Positions 44,426-56,300 of a stretch of DNA of 64,000 nt are shown here, one piece after another. Source of the stretch: Flectonema sp. DT1601 (lineage: Eukaryota > Euglenozoa > Diplonemea > Diplonemida > Diplonemidae). The stretch's first letter is position 1. Every line of letters starts with the position of its first letter. The position numbers and the translations under genes were made by a program. A model generated the notes under the pieces. The model made no database searches and was not told the DNA's origin. It saw only the letters and a list, made by a program, of their open reading frames with translations. The DNA lies in NCBI GenBank assembly GCA_964019425.1, contig OZ025817.1:682001-746000 (forward strand), given 5' to 3'.

Positions 44426-45769
44426 TCAGACACTGTGGGTTGTGACAAATTTCCGAAGTCGAAGTAACTCTTCCCTTAATTTTGATTTTTGAATAAGAGC
44501 TTCGCCGAGATTCTTACGTAAGTCTTTGGCTTCTATTTGTAAATTACTTACAGATGATTGTGATTTTGCATTCGCTGCTCTCATGGTTTGAACTTTACTG
44601 ACCGCTCTCTCGTACATAGCTTCTTCACTGTAAGTACGTCGAGTCTGGAGATGGATTTTATCAAATTCTGTTAGGTCCTCGAGAGCAGTAGCACGCTTAC
44701 GATATTCAGACAAATCACTCGATACTGCTTTTATTTGAGCTGTTATTTTTCTAGTCTCATTTGACAATGATGAATTTTGATAACCAACGTCAACTAAATG
44801 TCTACTACCAGATGCCCATTCCTCAGGTGTGTATGAGAATTTCATTATTAGTAATTCCAGCTCTTGTAGTCGTTCTGATGACTCCTCAAGACATTCAAGA
44901 AAGACTCGAGTTGGGAAAACCTGAATATCAAAAGGAGTTTCAGGTAAATCGTCAACAGTCAAACATGAAGCGCTACTGCTTATAAGTGCTGCTCTTAGGA
45001 CTGTCGACCTCCTAATTATCCATTTAAGTTCTGGTAAAACTTCTTCTATCGTATCATGGATTGGATCTCTGATACGAGAGTGTTCTTCTATTGGTCTCAT
45101 TAAGTCTAAGTCTTTGGATACTTCTTCCATTCTGATTGACAGTTCTTTAATTGATTGTTCAAGCTCGAAGCATCCTGAGGCTCGTCCGTCTACTACTGTG
45201 GACATGTCTTCTGATACTTGTTGCTTATTTATGATTGCTTCTTCCGTGGCTGTCTTGCTCTCTTCAAGAAGGGAGTTTAAGTCTCGATTTTTTATATTAT
45301 TTTCAGCTAAATTTTCAGTAGCTTCTCTGAGATTTTTTTTTGCAAATTTTAATTCATGTAAACAACCATCGATGTGATCAGATAATAATTTTTTTTTATT
45401 ATTGAAATCGGAAATCTCTTCTCTGAGTAATTCCTCAACATCGTTGCGAATCTTTTGTACTTTATCAGTTTTGAGGAGATAGAATTGAAGGTATTCTGAT
45501 TTCTCTGTTAAGTGTAATTCTAGTCTATCAGTAGTCTCAGTTGTAATTGTTTGCAGTAACTGTCGATTGTATTTTTCATGTTCTCCTTGAGCTAAGACAC
45601 TGTTCATTGTTCGTTGTAGCCTTGTGATGGTGTGTTCATCATTTATTTTTGATACTTCACAGTGTGTCTGTTGATATAATTTTCGATGTGTTTCAGAAAC
45701 TGACCTGTCGATTCTCTCAACAAAACGAATACCACCACCAGGAACAATCTCTCTGTGCGAAAGAAGCAT
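44426..45769 (-). CDS. Coiled-coil protein, intronless, 447 aa
   Basis: Almost entirely helical, with coiled-coil heptads from about residue 60 to 240 and again from 345 to the end (LRKNLGEALIQKSKLREELLRLRK). It is interrupted by a Pro-containing middle (DPIHDTIEEVLPELKWIIRR, VFPTRVFLECLEE). There is no signal peptide or membrane segment. No family recognised; the profile would fit a cytoskeletal, centriolar or axonemal component. Its N-terminal 20 residues (IVPGGGIRFVERID) are Gly-rich and could be a conserved cap. A GACAG precedes the ATG by 15 nt. Confidence 0.8.
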   Translation of the reverse strand: MLLSHREIVPGGGIRFVERIDRSVSETHRKLYQQTHCEVSKINDEHTITRLQRTMNSVLAQGEHEKYNRQLLQTITTETTDRLELHLTEKSEYLQFYLLKTDKVQKIRNDVEELLREEISDFNNKKKLLSDHIDGCLHELKFAKKNLREATENLAENNIKNRDLNSLLEESKTATEEAIINKQQVSEDMSTVVDGRASGCFELEQSIKELSIRMEEVSKDLDLMRPIEEHSRIRDPIHDTIEEVLPELKWIIRRSTVLRAALISSSASCLTVDDLPETPFDIQVFPTRVFLECLEESSERLQELELLIMKFSYTPEEWASGSRHLVDVGYQNSSLSNETRKITAQIKAVSSDLSEYRKRATALEDLTEFDKIHLQTRRTYSEEAMYERAVSKVQTMRAANAKSQSSVSNLQIEAKDLRKNLGEALIQKSKLREELLRLRKFVTTHSV

Positions 45770-46197
45770 TGTAATCTACGACTGTCTTATTATCATTTAT
45801 ACATATAAAAAAAATAATACTAAAAACAGCTAACCTAGAAAGGAAATAAATAAATAAAAAAAACATAATGTCGTCAACACCCTTTATTGAAATAGTAGTG
45901 TCCTCTCTGCAATACGGAATGTCTTAAAAGCTGTAATTACAAAAAGATAAAATCGCAATCAGTAAAAACTTCCTTTGAGCATCTCACTCTCAATTACCGA
46001 TTCTGTGTGTACCCAAAAAATAGTATTGCAGAAGGTACTTTTTATGAATGTTGGTCAAAGCACAGAGATTTGACTATTTTATGAAGACTTCCTCTTATGA
46101 GGAATCCTCACACAGACGTTAAAGAAGCGCCTGCAATGGTCTGCCATGACAGGATAAGACTGGTTTCTACCTAAAAAACATATCATAAAAAAAGCTC
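45770..46197. other. Intergenic region, 428 bp
   Basis: Between the cyclophilin stop and the coiled-coil gene. Ordinary AT-rich sequence with few long runs; nothing recognised. Confidence 0.5.
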
Positions 46198-47102
46198 TTA
46201 GGCTACCACAGGTGCCTCGTCATCTGCCAGGTGTGAAAGAGAACCAGAAGGGTTTCTGATTACTTTGGTTGACATAATCTGTAGGGGGGGTTTTTAGTTT
46301 GGTTGTCAAAGTAAAGACGTTAAGACAATACAGCAAGTGCATACCGAACATTCTCTTCTGGTTGATCCTGAACCAGAACCCTGTTGCTCTAACATTTTTA
46401 AGATATCTGTACCCTCGAGGACTTGTCCAAATACAACATGCTTTCCATTCAACCATGAGGTCTTATCAAATGTAATAAAGAACTGTGATCCGTTAGTATC
46501 CCTGCCGGAGTTGGCCATAGAGAGGGAGCTGTTATTTTTTTTGGTCAGATTTTACTAAAATGATAATTTCTATAAAAAAAAAACACATACCCCTTGTGAT
46601 GAATTCCAGCCTTTCCTTTAAAGCCTTCATCAGGGAATGTACGACCATAAATTGACATTCCACCAGTTCCATTTTCATTAGTAAAATCACCAGCTTGAGC
46701 CATAAAGCCAGGGATGATTCTGTGCATTTTTGTCATAGCGTATGACATTTTTGGTGCTGCTCCCCAAAGTGAAGTTGGAGGGGTGACAGAGTTTTTCTCA
46801 GCCCAGTATTTGTAGTTTCCTCCACACAGAACTCGGTAATTCTTAGCAGTTTTTGGAACAGTGTCGTCGAATAATTCAACGTCGATATGTCCGATTTCAC
46901 TACCGCCGATACCAATTGCGAGTCTGCACACAGAATTCTCTGGATTAACAGTCACTGCTGGTTGATATCCGGGAGAACCACTTGCATGCATCACGCCACT
47001 CGGACCGTTACGGCTGCTCATTAGCAAACCTCCTCCTATGAGACCAATCATAGCTAGTCCTCCTCTCTTAAAGAAAGTCGTTCTGGACATTCTGACTCTC
47101 AT
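46198..47102 (-). CDS. Cyclophilin-type peptidyl-prolyl isomerase with N-terminal anchor, three exons
   Basis: Exons 47102-46591, 46528-46345 and 46278-46198 join in phase to about 258 aa. After a basic start and a hydrophobic Gly-rich segment (residues about 14-28, [15 protein letters not shown]), which may be a membrane anchor or mitochondrial signal, the cyclophilin domain spans about 55-245. Active-site motifs are intact: [15 protein letters not shown] holds the catalytic Arg, [23 protein letters not shown] holds the Phe and the cyclosporin-binding Trp. The expected isomerase activity should be retained. An insert ([19 protein letters not shown]) widens the loop before the catalytic Arg. 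The last 20 residues are acidic. Localisation is uncertain. Confidence 0.93.
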
Positions 47103-47532
47103 TTTAGTAGTCTGTGCTGTCGGTGTTTGGTATAAATATGTTCCACATATTGGTTAATAGATAATAATAATAATAATAATTTATTCCACTCATGTATTAA
47201 AATGATGTAGTTACCCTAAAAAAATTAGGGGGGGAAAAAATCGTGAGAGAAAAAGAAAACCGATATCATCTTATTTTTTTAAAAAAAAAAAAACATTCTG
47301 CTAGAACGGGAGACAATTCGTTAGTTTTACTACACGCAGTCCTACTCGAAGGGAGATAAACCCCCCTCGAACTGATTTCTTTCTTTTAAAAGATTGAAAT
47401 GGTAGTTAACCATTTGGTGCTTTTCTTGTTTCTCGTTTTTTCGACTCCCATTTAATTCTGCACTCTTGAACGTGGTTGTAACATAGAGGGAAATTGGAAA
47501 AGTGGGGGGAAAAAAAAGGAAAAAAAAACACC

Positions 47533-47564
<32 letters not shown>

Positions 47565-48846
47565 CCGTCATGGTTTTCTTCCTTTTTACAATTTCTCTTT
47601 TTTTTTTTTTCTTTCCCCTTCTTTCCACCTTAACATCACCCGCCTTGAACTACCTAACTTAGAATACTAATGAACATTTACCGATCAGTTCTCTACAGCG
47701 GAGGAGCGGGAGGATGCCCATTGAAAGACTGCATCCCGCACAAAGGAATCGAGAACTAGAAGAAAAAAAAAGAAACAAAAAAAAAAAGGAAAAAAAGAAA
47801 ACGGAAAAGCAAAATAAAAGAGCATATCGGTAGTTAGGAATTTTTTTCTTTTTTTTTTTTTAAATATAAGATCAAGTTAGATAAGCCTTTGCACAGAATC
47901 TTGATGCAGTATGACCCCAAGGATACAATAATAGTGACGAGCGAGTGATGTTTCCCCTTTCCCCCCCCTCCGATAAAAAAAAACCTATCCGCGACTGCGC
48001 AAGCGAGTAAGAGACTACCTTCATTCACTGGTGTGCAGTACAGAAAGCTACATGCATGCAGCTATGTACGATCTAGATTTGTAACCCGGTGTTTCTGAGG
48101 GGGGCCTCATGGAAAAAAAAAGAATGTGCACGTGAATAAAGTACACATCGCACGTGTATTGCATAGCTTAGTAAATCGCTCTTTACAACAGTGAATATTG
48201 CCTGATCATTTTTTTTTTTTTTTTTTTGTTTTCTTTTCATTAAACAATCGTAAGGCATCATTGATGGAAATGAGGTTTTTTTAAATTTTCTTTTTTTTTT
48301 TTTTAAAAAACATAAAGTAAAGTAAAGCGGTAAAATTACCGATGGGGAAAAAAAAAAGAAGAAAAAACGCTTCCTCGATCGACTTTGCTTCACTCACAGA
48401 AGAAGAGCAGAGAGAGAAACAAGGGAACGAACAGCAAGGGAATGGCAAAGGCAGAGTGACAACCAGTAAAAACACAGAAATTCAGAGCCTCAGCCCTCGC
48501 GTTTTCGCTTAAGCTACTGCAATGGTCGTAAAAAGAAAATGCGATGACGAGAGTCAACACGAGAAGGTAATCCTGTAAGGGAACAGAAAGAAAAAATAAA
48601 AATACAACAACAACGAAGAAAAAGAAAAAAATACAAAAAACAGTAAATCCCTTTTGTAAAAAAAAACGCATGCTCTCAACAGGTCTGTCAAGACGTGTTA
48701 AAATACACCGAAAATCAAAATAAACAACAGCGTTGTAATTTTTTTTTTGGATTTTGGATTTTTTTTTTTTTTTTTTCAAATCTAGATTCATTGTCTTAAT
48801 TCTTGGTATAGCCGCAAAAAAATAAAAATCGATTTACACAATTTCT
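47103..48846. other. Gene-free region, about 1.74 kb
   Basis: Between the peroxidase-like gene stop and the cyclophilin start. T/A runs at 47528-47564, 47599-47611, 48209-48227 and 48758-48777. It holds a TAA microsatellite (about 47161-47182), G/C runs, and a near-palindrome AGCTACATGCATGCAGCT at 48046-48063. A hydrophobic 133-codon frame (48390-48791, minus) has polyPhe/polyVal composition typical of translated T runs and was not accepted. Confidence 0.5.
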
Positions 48847-50021
48847 TTACAGTTCTCTGATTTTGGTTGCTCCCTCATATGGCTGGTGGACTCCGTACAC
48901 CTCAGCTTGACGAGAGGACCAACTGCGGTTACGAGTTGTTCCTTGCATGCGTTTAGGAAGCTCGGATAAGTTTTGCCAGTTAGACTCGAATATCTTAACC
49001 AAAGCTCTCGCAAAGAATCTATTCCAACGAAGTGGATCTTCTTCAAATACTTCAGAACACTTTTTAAAGTATTCAGAGTTTGAAAGAGCCTTCGCATATG
49101 GAATAGTTAACAAATCAGTAGTAACATTTGCTATTTTTGAGTAATTTCTAGTAGAGATAATTGCTTCTTTTGAGTCACCCAATAACAGACTTCCGTTAAT
49201 CGACCCTCCAAACAGAGCAGCAGTCTCAGCTTCAGTCAAATCAAATTGCTTTCCATACGCAAGCAAGTCAGCAGCGTCAGTAGTATCAGGGTTTGGTACT
49301 GCTGCTAATCTAACAGTGCTAAGACCGTCAATTCGTCCAAATTTAGGTCTAATTCCAACTAACGGAGCACCCATTTCAATAAGTGCGCAATACGTCATCA
49401 GAGCTCCGATATCAGCCCAGCTCATGATGGAATTTTTTTCCTGAATGTTTTTTTTTTTTTTTTTTTTTTTCGTTTGAACGCCACACAACATAATTAAAAT
49501 AATAAAAACAGTAAAAGGATACCTTTAACTTAGCCAAGAACGGATAATATTCATTTGATTCTACGGTAGCATCATGTCCTCTGGTGCACAACTTAATTCC
49601 AACTTGGACTAATTGTGAAGCAGAAGATGGATCCAACAACCGAAGGTACTCTTGAATATCAACCTGAACTTGGTACGGATCCGCTCGGATCTCTCCGGAT
49701 GCTTTACGAGCAGCAACTTGCTTTTGAAGAGCCTTCTCGTGATGACTGTCGCCAGCGTAACTCCGAAATAACATAAACGATCCAAAGATCCCAGCGATAC
49801 ATGCAACTGATACCTGCGGTAGTTGTTTTTGTGTTTTTTTTGCGATTTTTTTTTGTTGTTTTAATTAATAAGATTATCACATAAGAATCACATACCCCGT
49901 TAATTCCACCACCTGTACTTCCACTACTACTTCCTCCAGATGTATTTCCTTGGGATGCAATGGCTGATGCCCATCTTTTTCCTCCAACTCTCGATTGAGA
50001 CTGAACCACTCTTCTGAACAT
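48847..50021 (-). CDS. Class I haem-peroxidase-like protein, probably non-catalytic, membrane-anchored and mitochondrial
   Basis: Exons 50021-49896, 49813-49523 and 49440-48847 join in phase to about 336 aa. The N-terminus (MFRRVVQSQSRVGGKRW) is a basic presequence-like segment. It is followed by a Gly/Ser linker and a short hydrophobic anchor (VACIAGIFGSFMLF, about 44-58). The body has the ascorbate/cytochrome c peroxidase pattern: SWADIGALMTYCALIEMGAP (cf. SWADLFQLA..A.E..GGP), PKFGRID, and YFKKCSEVFEEDP. The proximal haem-ligand motif (normally ALSGAHTLG) reads ALFGGSING, with no His. The distal RxxxH helix is reduced to LCTRGHD, and the stretch to SWADI is much shortened. Haem binding is therefore doubtful. 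A structural role in an inner-membrane complex is inference; an active peroxidase is unlikely. Confidence 0.7.
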
Positions 50022-50316
50022 TATTTTGTAAAGGGAGTGAGAGTGTTGTTCTAAAAAAACTGTAAAAAGAAGGTGAATACGTAATCTCCTCAAACACCAT
50101 CTCATCAAAATAAATTCAATCTGAATTGTGTAAATAAAAAAACAAAATCATTTCCTCCATACGAAAGTATGCTTAGAAACTTTAAACAAAAATCAGAGCA
50201 ACAGAACGTAACAAAAAAAAAAAATGAAAGTTAATTTCTTTTTGTTTAAACAGAAGACGAAAACGTCACAACCAAAAAAACAAAACAAAACAGATCAATA
50301 CGAATACATTCACTCA

Positions 50317-53300
50317 TTATAGCATTTTGAAGAAACTTCCTCCAGGTAGTGATGCGCACGGCGCGCATTCAAAATATCCATTGTGACACACATCACGAAA
50401 TGGTAGAACAACCGAATGAGGTGCGTCCAATCTTGAAAAAGAAAGTCTTTTAAAATAGGGATTATATCTCATTGTGACAGATGAATTCTGAATGAACAAC
50501 CCAATGTTGATCTTGACTCCTCCATGCCAAGCAGATGAATTCATTGAGTTGGATAACTGAAGAGACCAAGAGTAGTGATCTGATCCTATTGGTTTCATTG
50601 ATGAATGTTCTTCTAGAAGTAAACACATTCCAACTCGTACGTTCTCTCCATGAAATGAATATTTTATTTCTTGAATATCAAGTGTACTTGATGGTGTCGA
50701 TAACAGTAATGTTATAAAAGGAATCGTCTTGTCGATGTGAAGTTGTCGTCCATCAGCTGAAGCATCGACACCTGATGGCGATAATTGACCAAAAATATTA
50801 ATACTTCGATCACACGACACGCCTTCCCATCCTGAGTCACATTTACAGTAGACTACTTCACCTAATCCACTTTTCTTACATACGCCATGGAGACAATCGC
50901 ATGTCAGGACAGTGCAATTAACACCGTTGTATCCTGAAAGGCAATTCTCGCATAAGGGTGGTGCGAAACCTGGAGGACACTTACACATCCCAGGACCAAA
51001 ACAATTTCCACACTTCGCTTCATTGCAATCACGCAAACTATATTTCATATGAAGCAGACCACTACCAGTATCTGAATACAGTGGCGCTGAATATTCACCT
51101 CGAGCTTTACAAAGAGAGTCTGATGGAGCGACAGTGCAACCATCGATACTCACAGAGCAAGTTGCTCCCGTATAACCTGTTGGACAGGTGCATGTGCCGG
51201 TTAAAATATTACAAAATCCTTCATTTAGACAAGTATTACAGCCATGTATTAAGAAGGTTTTTACTGAAATAAAATCGCTCGGTGCAGTTTTCTCATATTG
51301 TTGGAGGCATATAAACGTTTTCTGAGTTCGACCCTGTGGGAGTTTTATCAACGCGTTGTCGAATAAAAACAATAAGGTACCCTCTCCGATATTATTTGTT
51401 GTTATTTTATTATGTTGGATTCCGTCAGAGCAATTTCCACTGTAAGATGCGAAAAATGTGACCGGTCCGGGATTCGAACTTGTAAAATGAGAGAATGTAA
51501 CGCTCAAAGCAGCTGGAGGTCGGAACCTAACATCAATGAGATCAGAAGTGTAAATGTAGTTTTCATTACTAACCGCACAAAGGTAAGGATCACAAAAATC
51601 TCCTCCATCACACAATTCAACAGGAGAATTCACGATGCCGTCTCCACATGAGAAAAAACTCTCATGTTCGAATCCCGTGAACGACCCTTTTCCAGATATT
51701 GACAGTTTCAGTACGTCATCTGTAGTCAGTCTGAGAGCGCAATGAACCCACAGTTCGTTAATTGAAAAAGAATTGAACCCGATCTCATCTGGACAGTTTG
51801 TTATTTTATTATCTCTTCCCTTTCCACATAATAAAGTACACCCGGGGAATTTATCTAACGTTAGAGATATGAGTATTCCTTCTTTTGAATTAACTTGTGT
51901 TGATAACAATACGTTACGAGTCTCTTGAATAACTTCACTACAGGAATAGCCTTCTGAGGGAATGAGGTATGAGGGTCTTCCTAAGGGTGAGTATCCATTT
52001 TGATCAGAATTGTGAATAGAAAAACATTTATTTTCATCATAAGTCTCAAGCAGTGATTGTAATGTTGATTCAGAAACTTCAATACTGGATATCAACGTGT
52101 TGTCTAACAGACATGGAAGAGGTTCAATCACAACACTACTTCGATGTGATTTATAACTTTTAAGTAAAAACACATCATCAGGACTACCGATTATTATTTT
52201 AGAGCAAACCGGTTCGAAGCGTTCTTTGTTTATAACCATTGTAACCCGCCCGCTTCTGTACAGTGAAAACCCCACCAAAGACCACTCCTGCGATGATATC
52301 TCCAAAATTGAACAGCAGCTGTTCAGACAGAGACGTAGTTTGTCATTGAAGGGTTGCGCAATTAAAACTATCCCCTCAGAGTCAAAACTAACCAACACCC
52401 CAGACACTACAGTGATAGGATATACCCACGTAATAAATGTTATGTAGTGTGGTTGAAATGTTGATTTTTCAAATTCTGATTTCCAATGTAGTCGCGCGAA
52501 AGACCCCCTATTTGACATTAAACAAGTAGCGTCAATGCATCCTTTGTCAGTGATCGGGTTTCCAATTGTCGTGAGGGGTCTGTCTATAAACTTAATTTTT
52601 TCATAAGAATAAACCACAACATGACAAATACTGTTACAGTCACGTGAACAACCTCCACAAAGATTGTCACCGCGGGTATTGTCGGTAATCTGGTTATTAA
52701 TTTCTTCTAAAAATTCATTTTTCGCATTCGAATGTACCACGGAGTTGCTTTTCCTACTACTACTCCTCCCTCTTTGAATTCTGATATTCTTAACTACTTT
52801 GGTTGGAATAATCGCTCCAGAAAAGGAAGGAAGATATCCTTCAACAGCATTGCAGGTTCTTATTAATTTGTCGTTCAAATGCCACTGTTGAGTCCCCGCT
52901 GATAAAGACCAAGACACTGTATTTAATCCAGTCTTTTTATAAGTAGGATTGACACTGAAATAACCTCTGTAGATGTTGATAGCAGAATCAATTGTGAGGT
53001 ATTTGTTGTAAAGAATGAGATCATCGACGACGACTTCATGTCTGGGGGAGGTTGCGAATAACCATTCAGAATTTGGTTTTATTATTTTATATTTTAAACC
53101 GATTAGACTAACAAAGTCCGGTGTTGAGATCCAACTCCCATCAATTATCAACGACATGTCGGAAATAGTGTTCGAGAGTGAATCAACAGAAATGATTAAC
53201 ACAACGTGACTCCATTGGTTTATTTTTAAAGGTGACTCGTCGACTCTCATTGTACCAACATGTTCGGTCCCATTGTGTCCAACAGAAAGAGTGAGTTGAT

Positions 53301-56300
53301 CAGAAAACGGACGTGTCATGGATATCATTATTGCATCCGTTTTAACTATAACTATTTCTGATTGCTCAGTAGAAGGCGTCATGAATGTCGTTGCCTGTCC
53401 TTTGTGTCTTCCAGAAATTTCAGAAAAGTGATTCCTATTCTCAATAACATCAGAATACAGAAAACAATCCCCACCATCTTGTTGTTGGTACTCAATGAAT
53501 GTTCCAACAGCACATCTGAATTGTGATTTGATACACAGAACTCTACATCGAGATACTGATTCAACTTTTGTTAATATTTGAGAACCTAAATAACTGTCAG
53601 CGACACCCATCCCACACTTCTGTTGTTCTGCTGTACAAACAGTTTGAGTCTTTCCTGATATCTTTATAAATCCAGTACCAAAATCAATTGTTGGTTTTGA
53701 AGTTTTTTCTCTTGAGAGTGTACATGATAACCTGATTGGAGAAAAGAACGCAGCTGAGCACTCCATTGAGTGACTGCAGAGTCGTTCGCATTCTTCTGAG
53801 TTGGAAGTCCTCGTGTTCATGTAAATAGAATTGATATCAATGTGACTACAGGCAAGTTCTTCACAAACGATTGTTGTTGTTCCTCTAGTCTGAGTACTCT
53901 CTCTAGAGGAGTAGCGTTGTACTTTTATCCAAAATGAAATTGTTTGTCCGCCTTGTAGCTTACTAAAATCACTGGCAGTGTTGAATTGTTGAGGTTGTTC
54001 TCCCAAACGTAGAGACTGACCAGACAATACAGATGATGTCGGACCACTTGATAGACGTGCCCAAGGATTAGAATACCAATAGCTATTAAAATTCTCAAAA
54101 AAATCTGGAGCGGGAATCGAACTAGTTGCACGTTCGCACATTGAACACGGAATGTCACTGAGAACTGCTAACGAACGAGAGACTGCTGCTGATCTCATTA
54201 AAGCATCCGACAAGTGTAAATCGATAATACTAATTTGTTGAATTCTTATAGTATTACTACTGCTGTAGTTCCCGGTGAAAAATCTCATCGACGAAGACAA
54301 AAAAATCGGCAGAGACCGGGATCGAAGCGGGCGAATATTCTCATAAACCAACGCTCCGTTAAGAAAAAGTTTCCTGTGAAAATCAGATATTTGAATACCG
54401 ATGTGTGTCCATGAAGCTACCGGTACTAAACAAGATGAAGAATCGTACCAAGTTTCAGTTTCAATCATATTATGAGAAGTTTGAATATAAAGACCCCTGT
54501 CTGGATAACTTCTGTCTGTGAAACACAAGTCTATTGAAAAGACGCCAACCTCTTCTGTTGTATCAGTCTGGTACACATGATAAGCAACACTACAATTACC
54601 AACAGTATCGATCTCTGCTAGTTTAGAAGTCGCATAGATGTTGAAGAAGAAAGTGAAATCAGATCCAAGACGAGTCTTTTGACATCTTTTTTCAGTTTCA
54701 AAAGTATCAAAAAATGATATTTGACAACCAGCATGATCATACCAAGTAGAAGCAACTATATTATCCATAAGACAACTAAAGCTGTTGAAGATGTATTTTG
54801 AAAGTCCGTTGCAGGTGCATCCCCAGGGAGAGCAGGCTGACGAAATATTCTGAGAATGGTGACCAGCACAAAGTTCTATACTTTTTACAACAACTTTTCC
54901 ATGCGATCGATCACCACCTTTACGTACCAGGGTTAGTTTGCAATCTCTGTCGCAGTCGTAGGTGGCTGGTGCGGTGGCAGTGTGAACTTTCTTATTAGGA
55001 CTAATCTCAATTTCAATCCCATTCAGTTCGATTCCGACTACAGCCGTTCCAGACATGAGATTCTCTGCATAAACGCGAATCAATAGAATTTCACCCTCTC
55101 GCATAGTAACATTCAAGAGACTTACCTCTTCAGTGTGATACACATATCTATCAACGCTGCTCACTTCATAAGTCAGATCGACGTCCAATTTGCTGCAGGA
55201 ACTTTGCAGTCCGATGAACGGCGTGTTAGAAATCTCTAAATACGAATCCCTCAATTCACCAGAATGTATTAAAACGTGATCCGATACAGTCGATTTAACA
55301 GCACCAGCCTCTGGAGAAAATTCTTCTGAAAAATCGACGTCGATGAGGATTGAACTGGGGCTGAATTGTGAGTGTCTGTCGGTTGTTGTGTCAAGGCAAT
55401 GAAGCGGTAGTGGGGAATCGTAAATCGAAATTGATTCAAGAAGCATTGAGGGAGGTGAAGCGTAGTTTCCAGGAACTCGACTACGAGTGAAGCAGGCCCT
55501 GCTCTCATGAACTGTAGCTCGAGAAGTGTCAGTTCTGAAATAGCATCTGTTTGCTAGAGTTCCATTGAAGATGTACACAAAACCAGCACACAACGACTCC
55601 CCACTACAAACCTTCTTACAATCATCAATAGAAGCTATTAAGTATGATGAAGATATACTTGTTGGTGATAAACTGGTCTTCACATTTCCACAATTAGAAT
55701 GTAGCTCAGAAGTGTATCCCTCGTTGGGTAAACTAACAACAGACGATTCAGGACCGAATTGCCAGGTAGATGTTGCATTAGAAATGAGACCTTCCCACAG
55801 TACTGTCTGGTCCTCACTTTTAAATATTTGAGTGAAACCATCGCTATCAATCGTGATGTATATTTGTTGTTTTATACCAAAATTGAATAACGTCATCTGA
55901 GGTGATGGTCCCTGTATTCCAACATCAGTACTAATGGCAATGTAGTATCCGATTCCAGATTCTGAAACACAAATACAAAGAGATCTACTGCCAGTGATCA
56001 CACCCTCAGAGAATAGCGTAAATAAGACTCTGTGTTCATCAATAACAGCATGCGAGTATGTCGGTTCGTAAACAGTTAAAGTAACGTGAAATGTAAATCC
56101 CCTTTCAGAACTATACGTTGATAAGAATCCTGAAAGCTTACTAGTATCTTGATCAAAGACAATACCACTACTCGTTGAAGTGACATCTCTGATGACTGAG
56201 AACTTTGATTTTGCTTCCTTCAAATAATCTTCAAAAGAACAATAAAACAACTTTCGAGTAACCAAACAAAGATCACCGTCAGTATTTAATAATTTCGGTC

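Noticed and set aside
48046-48063. Near-palindrome AGCTACATGCATGCAGCT as a regulatory site
   Set aside because: Short and imperfect, and no second occurrence was noticed in the window.
48390-48791. Minus-strand hydrophobic frame of 133 codons that could be a membrane protein
   Set aside because: Built from translated T and A runs (poly-Phe, poly-Lys, poly-Val); no conserved feature or splice context.
48847-50021. Active ascorbate or cytochrome c peroxidase
   Set aside because: The proximal His motif is missing and the distal helix is shortened.
51455-51475. GGATTCGAAC-like strings, also near 51663 and 60879, resembling a tRNA T-arm
   Set aside because: They lie within the giant gene's coding frame and no acceptor or anticodon stems can be formed around them.
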